Assembly: GCA_934096715.1 (NCBI GenBank)
Contig: CAKOMQ010000008.1
Coordinates: forward strand, 1 to 43,808
Reading direction: 5' to 3'
Origin: an uncultured Bacilli bacterium
Lineage (GTDB): Bacteria; Bacillota_I; Bacilli_A; RF39; UBA660
Length of the DNA stretch: 43,808 nt
Shown: positions 1-8,047 of the stretch, in pieces
Numbering within the stretch: position 1 is the stretch's first letter
How the letters are laid out: each line of letters starts with the position of its first letter
Translations under genes and position numbers: made by a program
The notes under the pieces: model-generated
What the model saw: the letters and a program-made list of their open reading frames with translations, nothing else
The model's database searches: none
Told to the model about the DNA's origin: nothing

Positions 1-127
1 ACCCCAATTCAATATAAAATCGAATCAGGGTTTTAAAGTATCTTTTTTAACTGTCTACTTTTTATTGACTAGTTTATAATGAGTTTCTTTTTATTTACAT
101 TTTAATGACAAATTATATATTTAAATA

Positions 128-156
128 TTGAAATTCATAATCAAATTTGATATTCT
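128..156 (+). promoter_or_regulatory. Promoter of the first surface-protein gene
   Basis: TTGAAA (128-133), a 17-nt spacer and TATTCT (151-156) lie about 30 nt before the start codon. The spacer TTCATAATCAAATTTGA matches 14 of 17 positions of the spacer of a promoter at the window end (43685-43701), and the stretch just after both -10 boxes shares GATAGTAAA followed by a purine-rich block. This points to a common promoter module for paralogous surface genes. Seen in sequence; function inferred. Confidence 0.55.
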
Positions 157-186
157 TATCATGATAGTAAAGGAAGGAAAGATATC

Positions 187-1725
187 ATGAAAGAAAAGAA
201 AAAACAACTTATAGTTGTAGCACTTGTTTTTGCTCTATTACTTTTAGTAGGTGGAACATATGCATACTTTAGTATAAATGCAACAAGTGATAAGACAGGA
301 GCTAAGGTAACAGGTAAAGCAAACAACTTAGGAAATCCAACAATGCAAATTAAAACATCTAAGTTATATCTTAATTTAGATGCAAATTTAATGAGTCAAG
401 CAAATGCAGGAAAGACTTATTATGCTAATGAAAATGAAAATGGACTAGCACTAACTACTAATCCAAAGTACACATTAGCAACAGCACAATTATCAGAAGG
501 AGATGAAGCACTAGATTGTACTTATAATTATAAAGTAACAGCAACTGTAACAACTCCTATAACTGATAATTCAGACTCAGATGTAAAAGTAGTAGTTGGA
601 GATAGGACAATGACTCTTAAGGAACTTACAACAGCAGGAACTAATGGTATCATAGTAAGTGGAGAAATTAAAAACCTAACAAAAGGAAATAGTGTATCAA
701 TACTACTAACAAGTATGGTAAGAAATACAGCAACTACTCAAGATAAACTAGTAGGTAATTCATATACAATAAAAATTGAACCATATACAAGTGGGGATAC
801 AAAAGCATTTTCTTGTAAAGTGAGATATAAAATTGATACAACAAAAACACTTGCACAAAATTTAATTGATAGTGGATGGTTATGGCAAAGTAATTTAGAA
901 GGAGATGGTTATAGATATACAGGGAGTGGTAGGGTAGGAACTATTAATAATCCATATAACTTTATATGTTTCGGTACAACAGATAAATCTGCTTGTACAG
1001 CAAATCAAGATAAATACATGTATAGAGTAATGGGAGTATTCTCTGATGCAAATGGAGAAAATCATGTTAAACTAATTAAATATAAACAATTAGGAGAATA
1101 TGTATGGAATAATACAAATGTAAATGTAAACTGGGGAGATAGTACATTATATGCAAATTTAAATGGTTCTGGATTCTTAACAAACGCAACATATGATTAC
1201 TTACAAAATACAGAATGGAGTAATCGTATAGTAGACTGGACATGGAGTGCAGTAAATACAAAAACAGATGATGGAAGTAATGGGCCAGATTATTTAGATG
1301 GTTTAGCACCAAGCGAAATATATTTACATGAAATGAATAGAAGTACGAAAACAAGTACAGTTGGCGAATGGACAAATCCTACTGGTAAAATAGGCTTAAT
1401 GTATGCAAGTGATTATACATTATCATTGGGTTCAAGTGCATTAGCAATAACAACAGGAACTGACGCAAACTATGCTTTATTAAAAACAGGTTGGATGCAT
1501 CAAGGTAAAAATGACACAACGAAGGCTTGGTATGAATGGACGCTCTCTCGTTCTGGGGCTTCTAGCAGTGGCAACTACGGTGCGTGGCGTGTGTCTAGCC
1601 TCGGTTTCATGGACGACGGCGGTATGAGCAGTGCGATTGGCGTGCGCCCAGTTTTCTATCTTACATCGAATCAAGCAATTTTGGGCGGAAATGGGTCACT
1701 TGACGATCCGTTCATGATCAAATAG
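187..1725 (+). CDS. Secreted or membrane-anchored surface protein with variable C-terminal lectin-like domain
   Basis: A 512-residue protein. Residues 1-6 are Lys-rich, followed by a hydrophobic segment (about 8-28, ending LLLVGGTYAYFS), like signal peptides of TasA/camelysin-type exported proteins. Residues about 30-215 form a Thr/Ser-rich domain. Residues about 230-512 form a second domain that begins with WQSNLEGDGYRY and ends with GVRPVFYL and a DDPFMIK tail, resembling the FGE-sulfatase/C-type-lectin or DUF6273-like domains of exported proteins. The start is ATG with AAAGGAAGG about 6-15 nt upstream. Codons are AT-rich until about 1540, then become GC-rich (CTC, CGC, GCG, GAC) to the stop. 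Paralogues lie at 11208 and 35533. The tail aligns with that of the 11208 protein and with a non-coding copy at 1981-2100, suggesting targeted diversification. Surface role is inferred; ligand unknown. Confidence 0.75.
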   Translation: MKEKKKQLIVVALVFALLLLVGGTYAYFSINATSDKTGAKVTGKANNLGNPTMQIKTSKLYLNLDANLMSQANAGKTYYANENENGLALTTNPKYTLATAQLSEGDEALDCTYNYKVTATVTTPITDNSDSDVKVVVGDRTMTLKELTTAGTNGIIVSGEIKNLTKGNSVSILLTSMVRNTATTQDKLVGNSYTIKIEPYTSGDTKAFSCKVRYKIDTTKTLAQNLIDSGWLWQSNLEGDGYRYTGSGRVGTINNPYNFICFGTTDKSACTANQDKYMYRVMGVFSDANGENHVKLIKYKQLGEYVWNNTNVNVNWGDSTLYANLNGSGFLTNATYDYLQNTEWSNRIVDWTWSAVNTKTDDGSNGPDYLDGLAPSEIYLHEMNRSTKTSTVGEWTNPTGKIGLMYASDYTLSLGSSALAITTGTDANYALLKTGWMHQGKNDTTKAWYEWTLSRSGASSSGNYGAWRVSSLGFMDDGGMSSAIGVRPVFYLTSNQAILGGNGSLDDPFMIK

Positions 1726-1752
1726 GGCGTTCGATAACAGAGCCGCCTAATG
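1540..1752 (+). repeat. GC-rich variable 3' cassette, copy 1 (DGR variable-region-like)
   Basis: The 3' end of the gene at 187 and 27 nt beyond its stop correspond to 12560-12780. Two blocks are identical in both copies: 22 nt (1654-1675 and 12681-12702) and 24 nt through the stop codon (1702-1725 and 12729-12752). Of the 28 nt after the stop, 23 are identical. Between 1570 and 1650 the encoded residues differ heavily. Conservation past the stop is not explained by protein selection and fits cassette transfer or mutagenic homing. Confidence 0.6.
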
Positions 1753-1819
1753 CGTTGTAGCACGGGTGCGGCTAGCGAAAAGTCTTGATAACGAAAATTA
1801 TTATAGATTTTAATACTGC

Positions 1820-1834
1820 CAATATGTGCTAAAA
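1820..1834 (+). repeat. 15-bp direct repeat, copy 1 (CAATATGTGCTAAAA)
   Basis: A perfect copy of this 15-mer occurs at 2698-2712. The two copies bracket the decayed segment that carries the template-like relic and the transposase remnant. The second copy contains an extended -10-like TGCTAAAAT just ahead of the response-regulator gene. Confidence 0.5.
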
Positions 1835-1841
1835 CAACACT

Positions 1842-1861
1842 CGCCGGCTGTAAAGTCGGCG
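1842..1861. other. GC-rich hairpin with GTAA tetraloop
   Basis: CGCCGGCT (1842-1849) pairs with AGTCGGCG (1854-1861), an 8-bp stem with one G.T wobble around the loop GTAA. It has no T tract, so it is not an obvious terminator. DGR targets are known to have a stem of about 8 bp with a tetraloop close behind the variable repeat. This one is about 90 nt beyond the conserved cassette, so the link is only suggestive. Confidence 0.4.
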
Positions 1862-1980
1862 TTTGCCGAAAATGGTATCAACACACTTTTTGCATAGAAA
1901 TATAAATAACAAATCAGACCTATCTTTCAAACTCTCGTGGGAGTGGAGTTGTATAAAGTGTGTTTAGATATAGGGAAGAC

Positions 1981-2136
1981 TGGACTAAACTTTCTTGTAA
2001 TGGGGCTAATGATGTAATTTCAATGCGTGAAATGTGAATGATGATGGCAACGTGAACAATGAAAATGTGAATAATGCGAATGCGGTTTGTCCAACTCTCT
2101 ATAGAGCTTCGGATAATTATATTGTTAAGGATGTAT
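1981..2136 (+). repeat. Template-repeat-like non-coding copy of the variable tail
   Basis: There is no open frame here. The stretch 1990-2010 matches 12564-12584 at 20 of 21 bases. From GCG at 2025 to CCA at 2093 it has 23 codons, exactly as VR1 has from 1582 to 1650. Where this copy reads AAT or AAC, the coding copies vary: AAT/CGT/GCT, AAT/TCT/GAT, AAC/TTC/CGT, AAT/GGT, AAT/ATT. Its conceptual reading is VNDDGNVNNENVNNANAVCP, an Asn-rich string of the kind typical of DGR template repeats. Differences at non-A bases and a TGA in place of TGG show decay or a related rather than exact template. It could instead be the broken end of a third surface gene. Confidence 0.5.
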
Positions 2137-2249
2137 AATGAGAGACATTCGAACAAAGTCTTTCCTTGAAATATGCAGTAGTATATTTCCAAATAAAGAA
2201 TACGGATGGATTACTTTTACGGAAGTACCTGTAAACTGTATTAAATGTG

Positions 2250-2273
2250 AAAAGCAACATTGGTTGCTTTTTT
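2250..2273 (+). terminator. Rho-independent terminator in the decayed region
   Basis: AAAAGCAAC (2250-2258) pairs perfectly with GTTGCTTTT (2263-2271) around ATTG, and T bases run to 2273. No intact gene ends here, so it probably survives from a lost gene between 1726 and 2250, or ends an RNA carrying the template-like copy. Confidence 0.7.
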
Positions 2274-2359
2274 GAATTATATATTAGAAGAAAATAATAT
2301 AAGTGATAATATAGTAAGAAATATATTAAAAAGAACACATGTAGGGGTATCCAAAGCAT

Positions 2360-2615
2360 ATAATAAATCTTCCTAGAGTAATATCATTTGATGTTCTTCC
2401 AAACAGAAAAAAAAGAATATCCAGAACAATATTTTACATATTGTGAGAATAGGTATTCAGTTGAGTATGTCATATACGTTATATATGAATCATACTCTAT
2501 GGTAACCAAAATAATGTTTCCGAAAGCAAAATATATGGTTAACCAATTTCATTATATCAGATATGTAATGGATGTGCTAGATAATAGGCTGCCATTATAT
2601 TTGGGATGTTGTTAA
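2360..2615 (+). pseudogene. ISL3-family transposase remnant
   Basis: One frame reads LPRVISFD then DVLPNRK, and after a shift in an A run near 2408 another frame reads on with KEYPEQYF, FPKAKYMVNQFHYIRYVMDVLDN. This matches the order of the DDE catalytic core of ISL3-type transposases (LPxVISFDEF, DxLPxRK, FPKAxIVxDxFHxIRQV). The segment normally between ISFD and DVLPNRK is missing. The usual Asp before FHYIR is Asn, and the usual Asp of the VVxDM motif is Tyr. The element is therefore dead. Terminal inverted repeats were not found by eye. Confidence 0.7.
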
Positions 2616-2697
2616 TAAGATGTTTAAATATTCAACTATGTGTGAGTTAATAAATACAGAAATAAATATTATAGTCAAAAAAGATACTAATTTGGGT

Positions 2698-2712
2698 CAA
2701 TATGTGCTAAAA
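2698..2712 (+). repeat. 15-bp direct repeat, copy 2, overlapping an extended -10-like element
   Basis: Identical to 1820-1834. TGCTAAAAT at 2704-2712 resembles an extended -10 box and sits 25 nt before the response-regulator start, so it may promote the two-component operon. No good -35 box is visible. Confidence 0.4.
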
Positions 2713-2737
2713 TAATTTTGAGTTCGAGGTGGTATAT

Positions 2738-3415
2738 ATGGCTACAATACTTATATGTGAAGATGATTTAGATATAGTTGAGTTATTAAAGCTATATTTA
2801 ACTAGTAATAAGTTTGATGTAATAAGTGCAAGTAATGGATTAGAAGCATTAGAAATACTTAAAAATAATCATGTTGATTTACTTATAAGTGATATAATGA
2901 TGCCTAATCTTAATGGATATGAGCTTATTAAAAAGATAAGAGAAACTAATCTGTATCTTCCTATTATTATATTATCTGCTAAAACTATGGATATAGATAA
3001 AGTTCTTGGTTTTGATATTGGAGCAGATGCTTATATAACTAAACCATTTAATCCACTGGAAGTGATTGCTAATATTAATGCAATATTAAGAAGAACTAAT
3101 TTAAATAATCAGGCTAAAGAAATAGTAATAGATAATCTGGTATTAAACTTAGAAGAATATACTCTTAAAAAGAATAATAATTTAATTAATTTAACTACTA
3201 CTGAATTTAAGATACTTTCGATTCTTATGAAGAATCCTAATAAGATATTTACTAAAAGTGAATTATATGAGTATTTAAATGGTAGTTATTATGAGTTTGA
3301 TGACAATGTTATGATGGTACATATATCTAATATAAGAAATAAAATAGAAGATAATCCAAAAGAACCAAAATATATAAAAACACTTAGGGGAGTAGGTTAT
3401 AAATTTGAAAAATAA
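2738..3415 (+). CDS. OmpR-family response regulator
   Basis: A 225-residue DNA-binding response regulator. The receiver domain (1-118) has the acidic pair D9/D10, phosphoacceptor D52 in LLISDIMMP and K102 in YITKPF. The winged-helix output domain (about 128-225) ends with YIKTLRGVGYKFEK, typical of OmpR/PhoB members. ATG at 2738 follows GAGGTGG at a good distance; an in-frame GTG at 2729 lies inside that ribosome binding site and is rejected. It overlaps the kinase gene by 11 bp, so the two are co-translated. The next operon downstream is the dlt-like cluster, so control of cell-surface charge is a reasonable guess, as with GraR/VirR-type systems, but no binding site was identified. Confidence 0.92.
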   Translation: MATILICEDDLDIVELLKLYLTSNKFDVISASNGLEALEILKNNHVDLLISDIMMPNLNGYELIKKIRETNLYLPIIILSAKTMDIDKVLGFDIGADAYITKPFNPLEVIANINAILRRTNLNNQAKEIVIDNLVLNLEEYTLKKNNNLINLTTTEFKILSILMKNPNKIFTKSELYEYLNGSYYEFDDNVMMVHISNIRNKIEDNPKEPKYIKTLRGVGYKFEK

Positions 3416-4985
3416 GAATATTAAAAAAAGTTTTATAGGTTATTGTGTTTTCTATTTTAGTATTTATGCTATACTTGTTCTTCTTTTGTTTGTTTTAATT
3501 AATGGTATAGTTAATAAGAAGATGGATAGATATATTCCTAATATAGACTATTTATTTGAATATGAAGAATACTTAAAAGAAGATGATTTTAATAAAATTC
3601 CATTAAAGAAATTTAAAAGAAGTGATTTTGTAATATTTGATCAAGATTTAAATATTATATTTAAAACAGATAATAATCCTAAAATAACTATTAATTCTAG
3701 TGATATAGAATTTATAAATGATTATTATAGAGATAGTTATTTTAATATATATGAGTTTGATGATAAAGAAGAAGAGAAGTACTTAGTACTTAAAACTACT
3801 TTAGATAGTGATTCTCCTTTTGAAAAAGCAGATGATTATGCTATTTTAAATAAAGATTTAAATGTACTTGAAGGTAATGTATTTGGTGGGAAAGATAGTT
3901 TAACTAAAAGAGAATTTAATCTTATAAAGGGTGTTAATGGTAGTAGTAATTATGTTGAGAAATTTAATTATGAAACTAATGATGGTAAAAGTAGAACTTT
4001 AATATTTGTTGAACCTATGTTTAATAATAAACTTTATAATAAAGCAATTAAAAGTAGTATGTCTAATTGGTTATATTTACTAGCAGGTATAATTATCTTA
4101 ATTATTATTGTAACTTATCTATTTTATGAAAGAATTAATAAATTTATTAAACCTGTTAAGAATGCTATTGATAATTATGAATATGATACTTTAGAAGTAT
4201 TAGATAATAAAGATATACCAAAAGAATTTGATAATCTATTTGATTCTTTTAGAGAACTATTATTAAAATTAAAAAAAGAAGAAGAAAAGAGCAAAAATAT
4301 ATATAAAGAGAAACAAAGGATTATTACTAACTTAAGTCATGATTTGAAGACTCCACTTACAGTTATCAGTGGGTATGCTAAAGCTTTTCAAGATGGAGTT
4401 ATACCTAAAGATCAAAAGAAGAAATATATAGATGCTATATATAATAAGAGTATAGATGCTAGTAATATAATTAATACATTATTTGTTTATGCACAAATAG
4501 AACATCCAGAGTATCAGATGCAAATAGAAGAAGTTAATTTTACTTCTTTTTGCCAAGAATATTTGAGTAAGAAGAAAACTGAATTAGAATTAAATGGCTA
4601 TAAATTAGAAACTAATATACCTAGTAATGAAATACTTTTAAGTATTGATAAGAATCTGATGATAAGATTATTTGAAAATATAGTTAATAATTCTGTTAAG
4701 TATAATAAGGAAGGTACTAAAATATACTTTAAGTTGGAGTTGCATAATAAAAAAGTAAAATTAATTATAGCAGATAATGGAGTGGGAATATCAAGTGATT
4801 TAGGTAATGATTTGTTTAAACCATTTGTAGTAGGAGATGAAGCTCGTAGTAATAATACAGGAACTGGACTTGGCTTATCTATTGCTAAAAAGATAGTAGA
4901 TATGCATGATGGAAATATTAAATTAGTTAGTAAACCTAAGAAACCATATAAATTTCAAATAGAAATTATCTTGAATGTTAATTAA
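3405..4985 (+). CDS. Membrane sensor histidine kinase
   Basis: A 526-residue kinase paired with the preceding regulator. TM1 is at about 10-34, an extracytoplasmic sensor region at about 36-220, and TM2 at about 221-241. A linker/coiled coil (about 245-305) leads to the HisKA motif NLSHDLKTPLTVISGY with H312. The ATPase domain follows, with an N box (ENIVNNSVKYN), G1 (DNGVGIS) and G2 (GTGLGLSI). The start is TTG at 3405, overlapping the regulator's end, with GGAG about 15 nt upstream; no nearer ATG would keep TM1. The sensor domain is unlike any I recognise, so the stimulus is unknown. A terminator follows. Confidence 0.9.
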   Translation: MKNKNIKKSFIGYCVFYFSIYAILVLLLFVLINGIVNKKMDRYIPNIDYLFEYEEYLKEDDFNKIPLKKFKRSDFVIFDQDLNIIFKTDNNPKITINSSDIEFINDYYRDSYFNIYEFDDKEEEKYLVLKTTLDSDSPFEKADDYAILNKDLNVLEGNVFGGKDSLTKREFNLIKGVNGSSNYVEKFNYETNDGKSRTLIFVEPMFNNKLYNKAIKSSMSNWLYLLAGIIILIIIVTYLFYERINKFIKPVKNAIDNYEYDTLEVLDNKDIPKEFDNLFDSFRELLLKLKKEEEKSKNIYKEKQRIITNLSHDLKTPLTVISGYAKAFQDGVIPKDQKKKYIDAIYNKSIDASNIINTLFVYAQIEHPEYQMQIEEVNFTSFCQEYLSKKKTELELNGYKLETNIPSNEILLSIDKNLMIRLFENIVNNSVKYNKEGTKIYFKLELHNKKVKLIIADNGVGISSDLGNDLFKPFVVGDEARSNNTGTGLGLSIAKKIVDMHDGNIKLVSKPKKPYKFQIEIILNVN

Positions 4986-5032
4986 ACTAGACATAACGCT
5001 ACTAAAAGTAGATAGTCTAGTTTTTATTTTTT
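4985..5032 (+). terminator. Rho-independent terminator of the two-component operon
   Basis: AACTAGAC (4985-4992) pairs with GTCTAGTT (5015-5022), with an inner CTACT/AGTAG hairpin, followed by a long T-rich run to 5034. It separates the kinase from the dlt-like operon. Confidence 0.85.
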
Positions 5033-5126
5033 TGGTAAAATCTAAACATTAATAAATATTAAGGTTATATTTAGATATTTTTAAATATATTTTGATATTA
5101 TTATATACGTAGTAAAAGGAGTAGTT

Positions 5127-6644
5127 ATGAAAAGTGTTTTGGAGTATTTAGAAAATTCTACTAATTTATATAGTGAAAAAACTGCTATTAAATGTGAAAA
5201 TGAATCTGTTACATATAAAGAATTATTAAATAGTTCTCAAGTTATTGGAACTAATTTAAGTAAATATATTAATTTAAATGATCCAGTTATTGTATTTATG
5301 GATAAAGGAATTACTACTTTAGAAGTATTTTTTGGGATACTTTATGCTGGTGGTTGTTATTCTCTTGTAAATCCTGATTTTCCTAGTGTTCGTTTAAAAG
5401 AAATTAATAATGTTTTATTAAGTAAAGTAATTATTACTAACGAAGAAAATTTTGATAAAGCTAAGGAAGTATTTGAAAATTCTATTATATTAAATACAAG
5501 TGAATTATTAAAAGGAACTACTAACTTGGATATTCTTAATAGTATTAGAAACAATAAATTAGATATAGATCCAGTGTATATTAATTTTACTTCTGGTTCG
5601 ACTGGTACTCCTAAAGGAGTAGTAGTATCTAATCGTTCTATAATTGATTTTATTCCGATATTTACAAGTAATTTTAATATTAATAAAGATGATTTAATTG
5701 CTAATCAAGCTCCTTTTGACTTTGATGTTTCTGTAAAAGATATTTATTCAAGCATTTTTGTTGGAGCTACTCTTGTAATTGTACCAAAAGCTTATTTTTC
5801 AAACCCTGTAAAGCTACTTGATTATCTAGTTGATAATCAAGTAACAACTTTAATCTGGGCGGTAAGTGCGTTATGTCTTATTACAACATTTCATGGACTT
5901 GATTATAAAGTGCCTGATACTGTTAATAAAATATTATTTAGTGGAGAAGTTATGCCTATAAAACATTTGAATTTATGGATGAATGCTTTACCAAATGCGA
6001 TATTTGTTAACTTATATGGTCCAACGGAAATAACTTGTAATTGTACTTATTATATAATTGATCATAGTAAGATGTATGAAAAACTACCTATTGGTATTCC
6101 ATTTAAGAATGAAAAAGTATTCTTATTAAATGAGAATAATGAATTAATAAGTGCTCCTAATATTAGTGGTGAAATATGTGTAAGTGGAACATGTCTTGGA
6201 CTAGGTTATTATAATAATACTCTTCAAACTAATAAATCATTTATTCAAAATCCACTTAATAATCATTACAATGAAATGATTTATAAAACTGGAGATCTTG
6301 CTCAGTATGATAGCGAAGGTAATTTAGTATTTACTGGTCGTAAAGATTTCCAAGTAAAATATATGGGACATCGTATTGAACTTGAAGAAATAGACCGTGC
6401 AATTATGAAAATTGAAGGAGTTAAAAGAGTTTGTACAATATTTATTGAAAAGAAAAATAAATTATACTCTTTTTATATCGGAGATATTACTCGTGAAGAA
6501 ATAATTGAGTCTTTAAACGAGTCTGTGCCAGTATATATGATACCTAGTGTATTTAAAAAGATAGATGAATTTGTTCTTAATAAAAATGGTAAAATAGATC
6601 GTAAATATTTAGAAAGTGAAGTATTAAACAATGGAAGAAAATAA
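5127..6644 (+). CDS. DltA-like amino acid adenylating enzyme (carrier-protein ligase)
   Basis: A 505-residue ANL-superfamily enzyme expected to activate an amino acid with ATP and load it on the carrier protein encoded at 7815. It shows the P-loop TSGSTGTPKG (155-164), the amino-group-binding Asp in QAPFDFDVSV (D200), NLYGPTE (295-301), YKTGD (386-390) and the catalytic Lys of NGKIDRK (K489). Length matches DltA. In D-alanine-specific DltA the motif FCGEVLP carries a Cys in the substrate pocket; here it is FSGEVMP (S272). With a decarboxylase gene next in line, the substrate may not be D-alanine. ATG at 5127 follows AAGGAG. The 3' end overlaps the next gene by 14 bp, so the operon is tightly coupled. 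An annotation as plain dltA would overstate what is known. Confidence 0.85.
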   Translation: MKSVLEYLENSTNLYSEKTAIKCENESVTYKELLNSSQVIGTNLSKYINLNDPVIVFMDKGITTLEVFFGILYAGGCYSLVNPDFPSVRLKEINNVLLSKVIITNEENFDKAKEVFENSIILNTSELLKGTTNLDILNSIRNNKLDIDPVYINFTSGSTGTPKGVVVSNRSIIDFIPIFTSNFNINKDDLIANQAPFDFDVSVKDIYSSIFVGATLVIVPKAYFSNPVKLLDYLVDNQVTTLIWAVSALCLITTFHGLDYKVPDTVNKILFSGEVMPIKHLNLWMNALPNAIFVNLYGPTEITCNCTYYIIDHSKMYEKLPIGIPFKNEKVFLLNENNELISAPNISGEICVSGTCLGLGYYNNTLQTNKSFIQNPLNNHYNEMIYKTGDLAQYDSEGNLVFTGRKDFQVKYMGHRIELEEIDRAIMKIEGVKRVCTIFIEKKNKLYSFYIGDITREEIIESLNESVPVYMIPSVFKKIDEFVLNKNGKIDRKYLESEVLNNGRK

Positions 6645-7815
6645 ATTATTAGAAAAATATAAAACTCCGTTCTTTGTATTTAATATAGATACATTAATTA
6701 AAAGAATAGAATTTTTAAAAGAAGCTTTAAGTAATGCTCATTTATGTTTTGCAATTAAAGCTAATACGTTTATTGTAAAAGAATTAAATGATTATGTTGA
6801 TAGATTTGAAGTTTGTAGTGATGGAGAATATCAAATATGCAAAATATTAGATGTTAGTAGAAATAAGATAGTTTTATCAGGAGTAAATAAAAGTCCAGAA
6901 GATTTTGAAAATATCTTCTCTCATAATGAAGAAGTAGGTATTTTTACTAGTGAATCTTTAAAACAATATGAACTACTAAATGGTTTAGCTCAAAAATATA
7001 ATAGGAAAATCAAAATGCTTTTAAGATTAACTAGTAATAATCAGTTTGGTATGACTCGTGATGAGATAATCAATATAATAAAGAAGAATAATTATGATTT
7101 AATTGATATTGTTGGTATTGAATATTTCTCAGGTACTCAGCATTATCATGTAAAAAGATTAAGAAAAGAATTAGATGCTTTAAAAGAATTTATTGATGAA
7201 TTAAAAAGTGAACATAACTATACTATTAAGGAACTTGAGTATGGCCCTGGACTTCCAGTTTATTATTTTCAAGGTGAAGAAGAAGGCTTTAATGAAGTAG
7301 ATTACTTAAATGAACTTAATAATATTATATATGAAAATTTTAGGGATTTAACAGTTACTCTTGAAATAGGTCGAAGTATCGCAGCTGACTGTGGAACATA
7401 TTTTACCAGTGTTGTAGATATTAAGACCAATAAATCAGGAAACTTTGCTATAGTAGATGGTGGTATTAATCACTTAGTTTACTATGGACAAACAATGGCG
7501 ATGAAAATTCCAGAATTTAAGATTATCTCTAGTAGTACTAAAGAATTAGAAGATGCTTATAATATATGTGGTTCTTTATGTACTATTAATGATATAATAG
7601 TTAAACAACTTTTAGTACCTTCACTTGGTGTTGGAGATGTATTTGTATTTTATAAGACTGGGGCTTATTCAGTAACAGAAGGCATGAATTTATTTTTATC
7701 AAGAGATTTACCTAAAGTAATACTTATAAAAGATAATACAGATTATTTAGTTAGGAATAAGATATGTTCTTATGATATAAATTGTCCTAAATATGAAAAG
7801 AAAGGAGAAATATAA
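6631..7815 (+). CDS. Fold-type III PLP-dependent decarboxylase (LysA/ornithine decarboxylase-like)
   Basis: A 394-residue enzyme of the group IV decarboxylase family. The PLP Schiff-base lysine is K43 in CFAIKANT. Other family motifs are GIEYFSGTQ (162-170), the Gly-rich phosphate loop LEYGPGLPV (202-210), LEIGRS (244-249, LEPGRS in relatives), C317 with D321 in the GSLCTIND catalytic motif, and GAYS with Y346 near the C-terminal barrel. All look intact. Its place between the adenylating ligase and the carrier protein recalls BtrK of butirosin synthesis, which decarboxylates glutamate while it is bound to a carrier. It may therefore act on a carrier-bound dicarboxylic amino acid, or supply a free substrate; which one cannot be told from sequence. 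It overlaps both neighbours (14 bp and 1 bp). Confidence 0.85.
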   Translation: MEENKLLEKYKTPFFVFNIDTLIKRIEFLKEALSNAHLCFAIKANTFIVKELNDYVDRFEVCSDGEYQICKILDVSRNKIVLSGVNKSPEDFENIFSHNEEVGIFTSESLKQYELLNGLAQKYNRKIKMLLRLTSNNQFGMTRDEIINIIKKNNYDLIDIVGIEYFSGTQHYHVKRLRKELDALKEFIDELKSEHNYTIKELEYGPGLPVYYFQGEEEGFNEVDYLNELNNIIYENFRDLTVTLEIGRSIAADCGTYFTSVVDIKTNKSGNFAIVDGGINHLVYYGQTMAMKIPEFKIISSSTKELEDAYNICGSLCTINDIIVKQLLVPSLGVGDVFVFYKTGAYSVTEGMNLFLSRDLPKVILIKDNTDYLVRNKICSYDINCPKYEKKGEI

Positions 7816-8045
7816 TGGAAAGATTATTAGATATATTAAATGAAATTAAACCTGGTGTAGATTATGAAAATATTACTACATTAGTAGATGATCATTACTT
7901 AGATTCATTATCTATCTTATCATTAGTTGCTGAAATAGAAGATGAATTTGATGTAGAAATTCCTACTGTAGAAATAGTACCAGTTAATTTTAATTCAGTT
8001 AGTAGTATTATGGCTTTAATTGAAAAGTTAGAAAGTGATAATTAA
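7815..8045 (+). CDS. DltC-like carrier protein
   Basis: A 76-residue acyl/peptidyl carrier protein. The phosphopantetheine attachment site is S31 in LDSLSILSLV, and the rest is the usual acidic four-helix fold (EIEDEFDVEIP). The length matches DltC (about 78-80). It starts at the last base of the decarboxylase stop (TAATG) with GGAG upstream. It should be activated by the AcpS encoded convergently at the operon end and carry the aminoacyl group from the ligase to the membrane acyltransferase. Confidence 0.9.
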   Translation: MERLLDILNEIKPGVDYENITTLVDDHYLDSLSILSLVAEIEDEFDVEIPTVEIVPVNFNSVSSIMALIEKLESDN

Positions 8046-8047
8046 AA

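Noticed and set aside
1480..1674. Minus-strand frame opposite the GC-rich tail of the first surface gene
   Set aside because: Shadow of the coding strand; no start signal and an odd His/Arg/Thr-rich composition.
2138..2275. A 45-residue plus-strand frame starting ATG AGA GAC
   Set aside because: Its last codons form the stem and T run of a terminator, it has no ribosome binding site and it matches nothing recognisable; kept only as part of the decayed region.
2100..2737. DGR reverse transcriptase next to the template-like copy
   Set aside because: All frames were inspected; no YxDD motif or fingers/palm blocks were found, only an ISL3 transposase relic.
5033..5126. Riboswitch or T-box before the dlt-like operon
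   Set aside because: The leader is short and very AT-rich, and no T-box sequence or stable hairpin other than the preceding terminator is visible.
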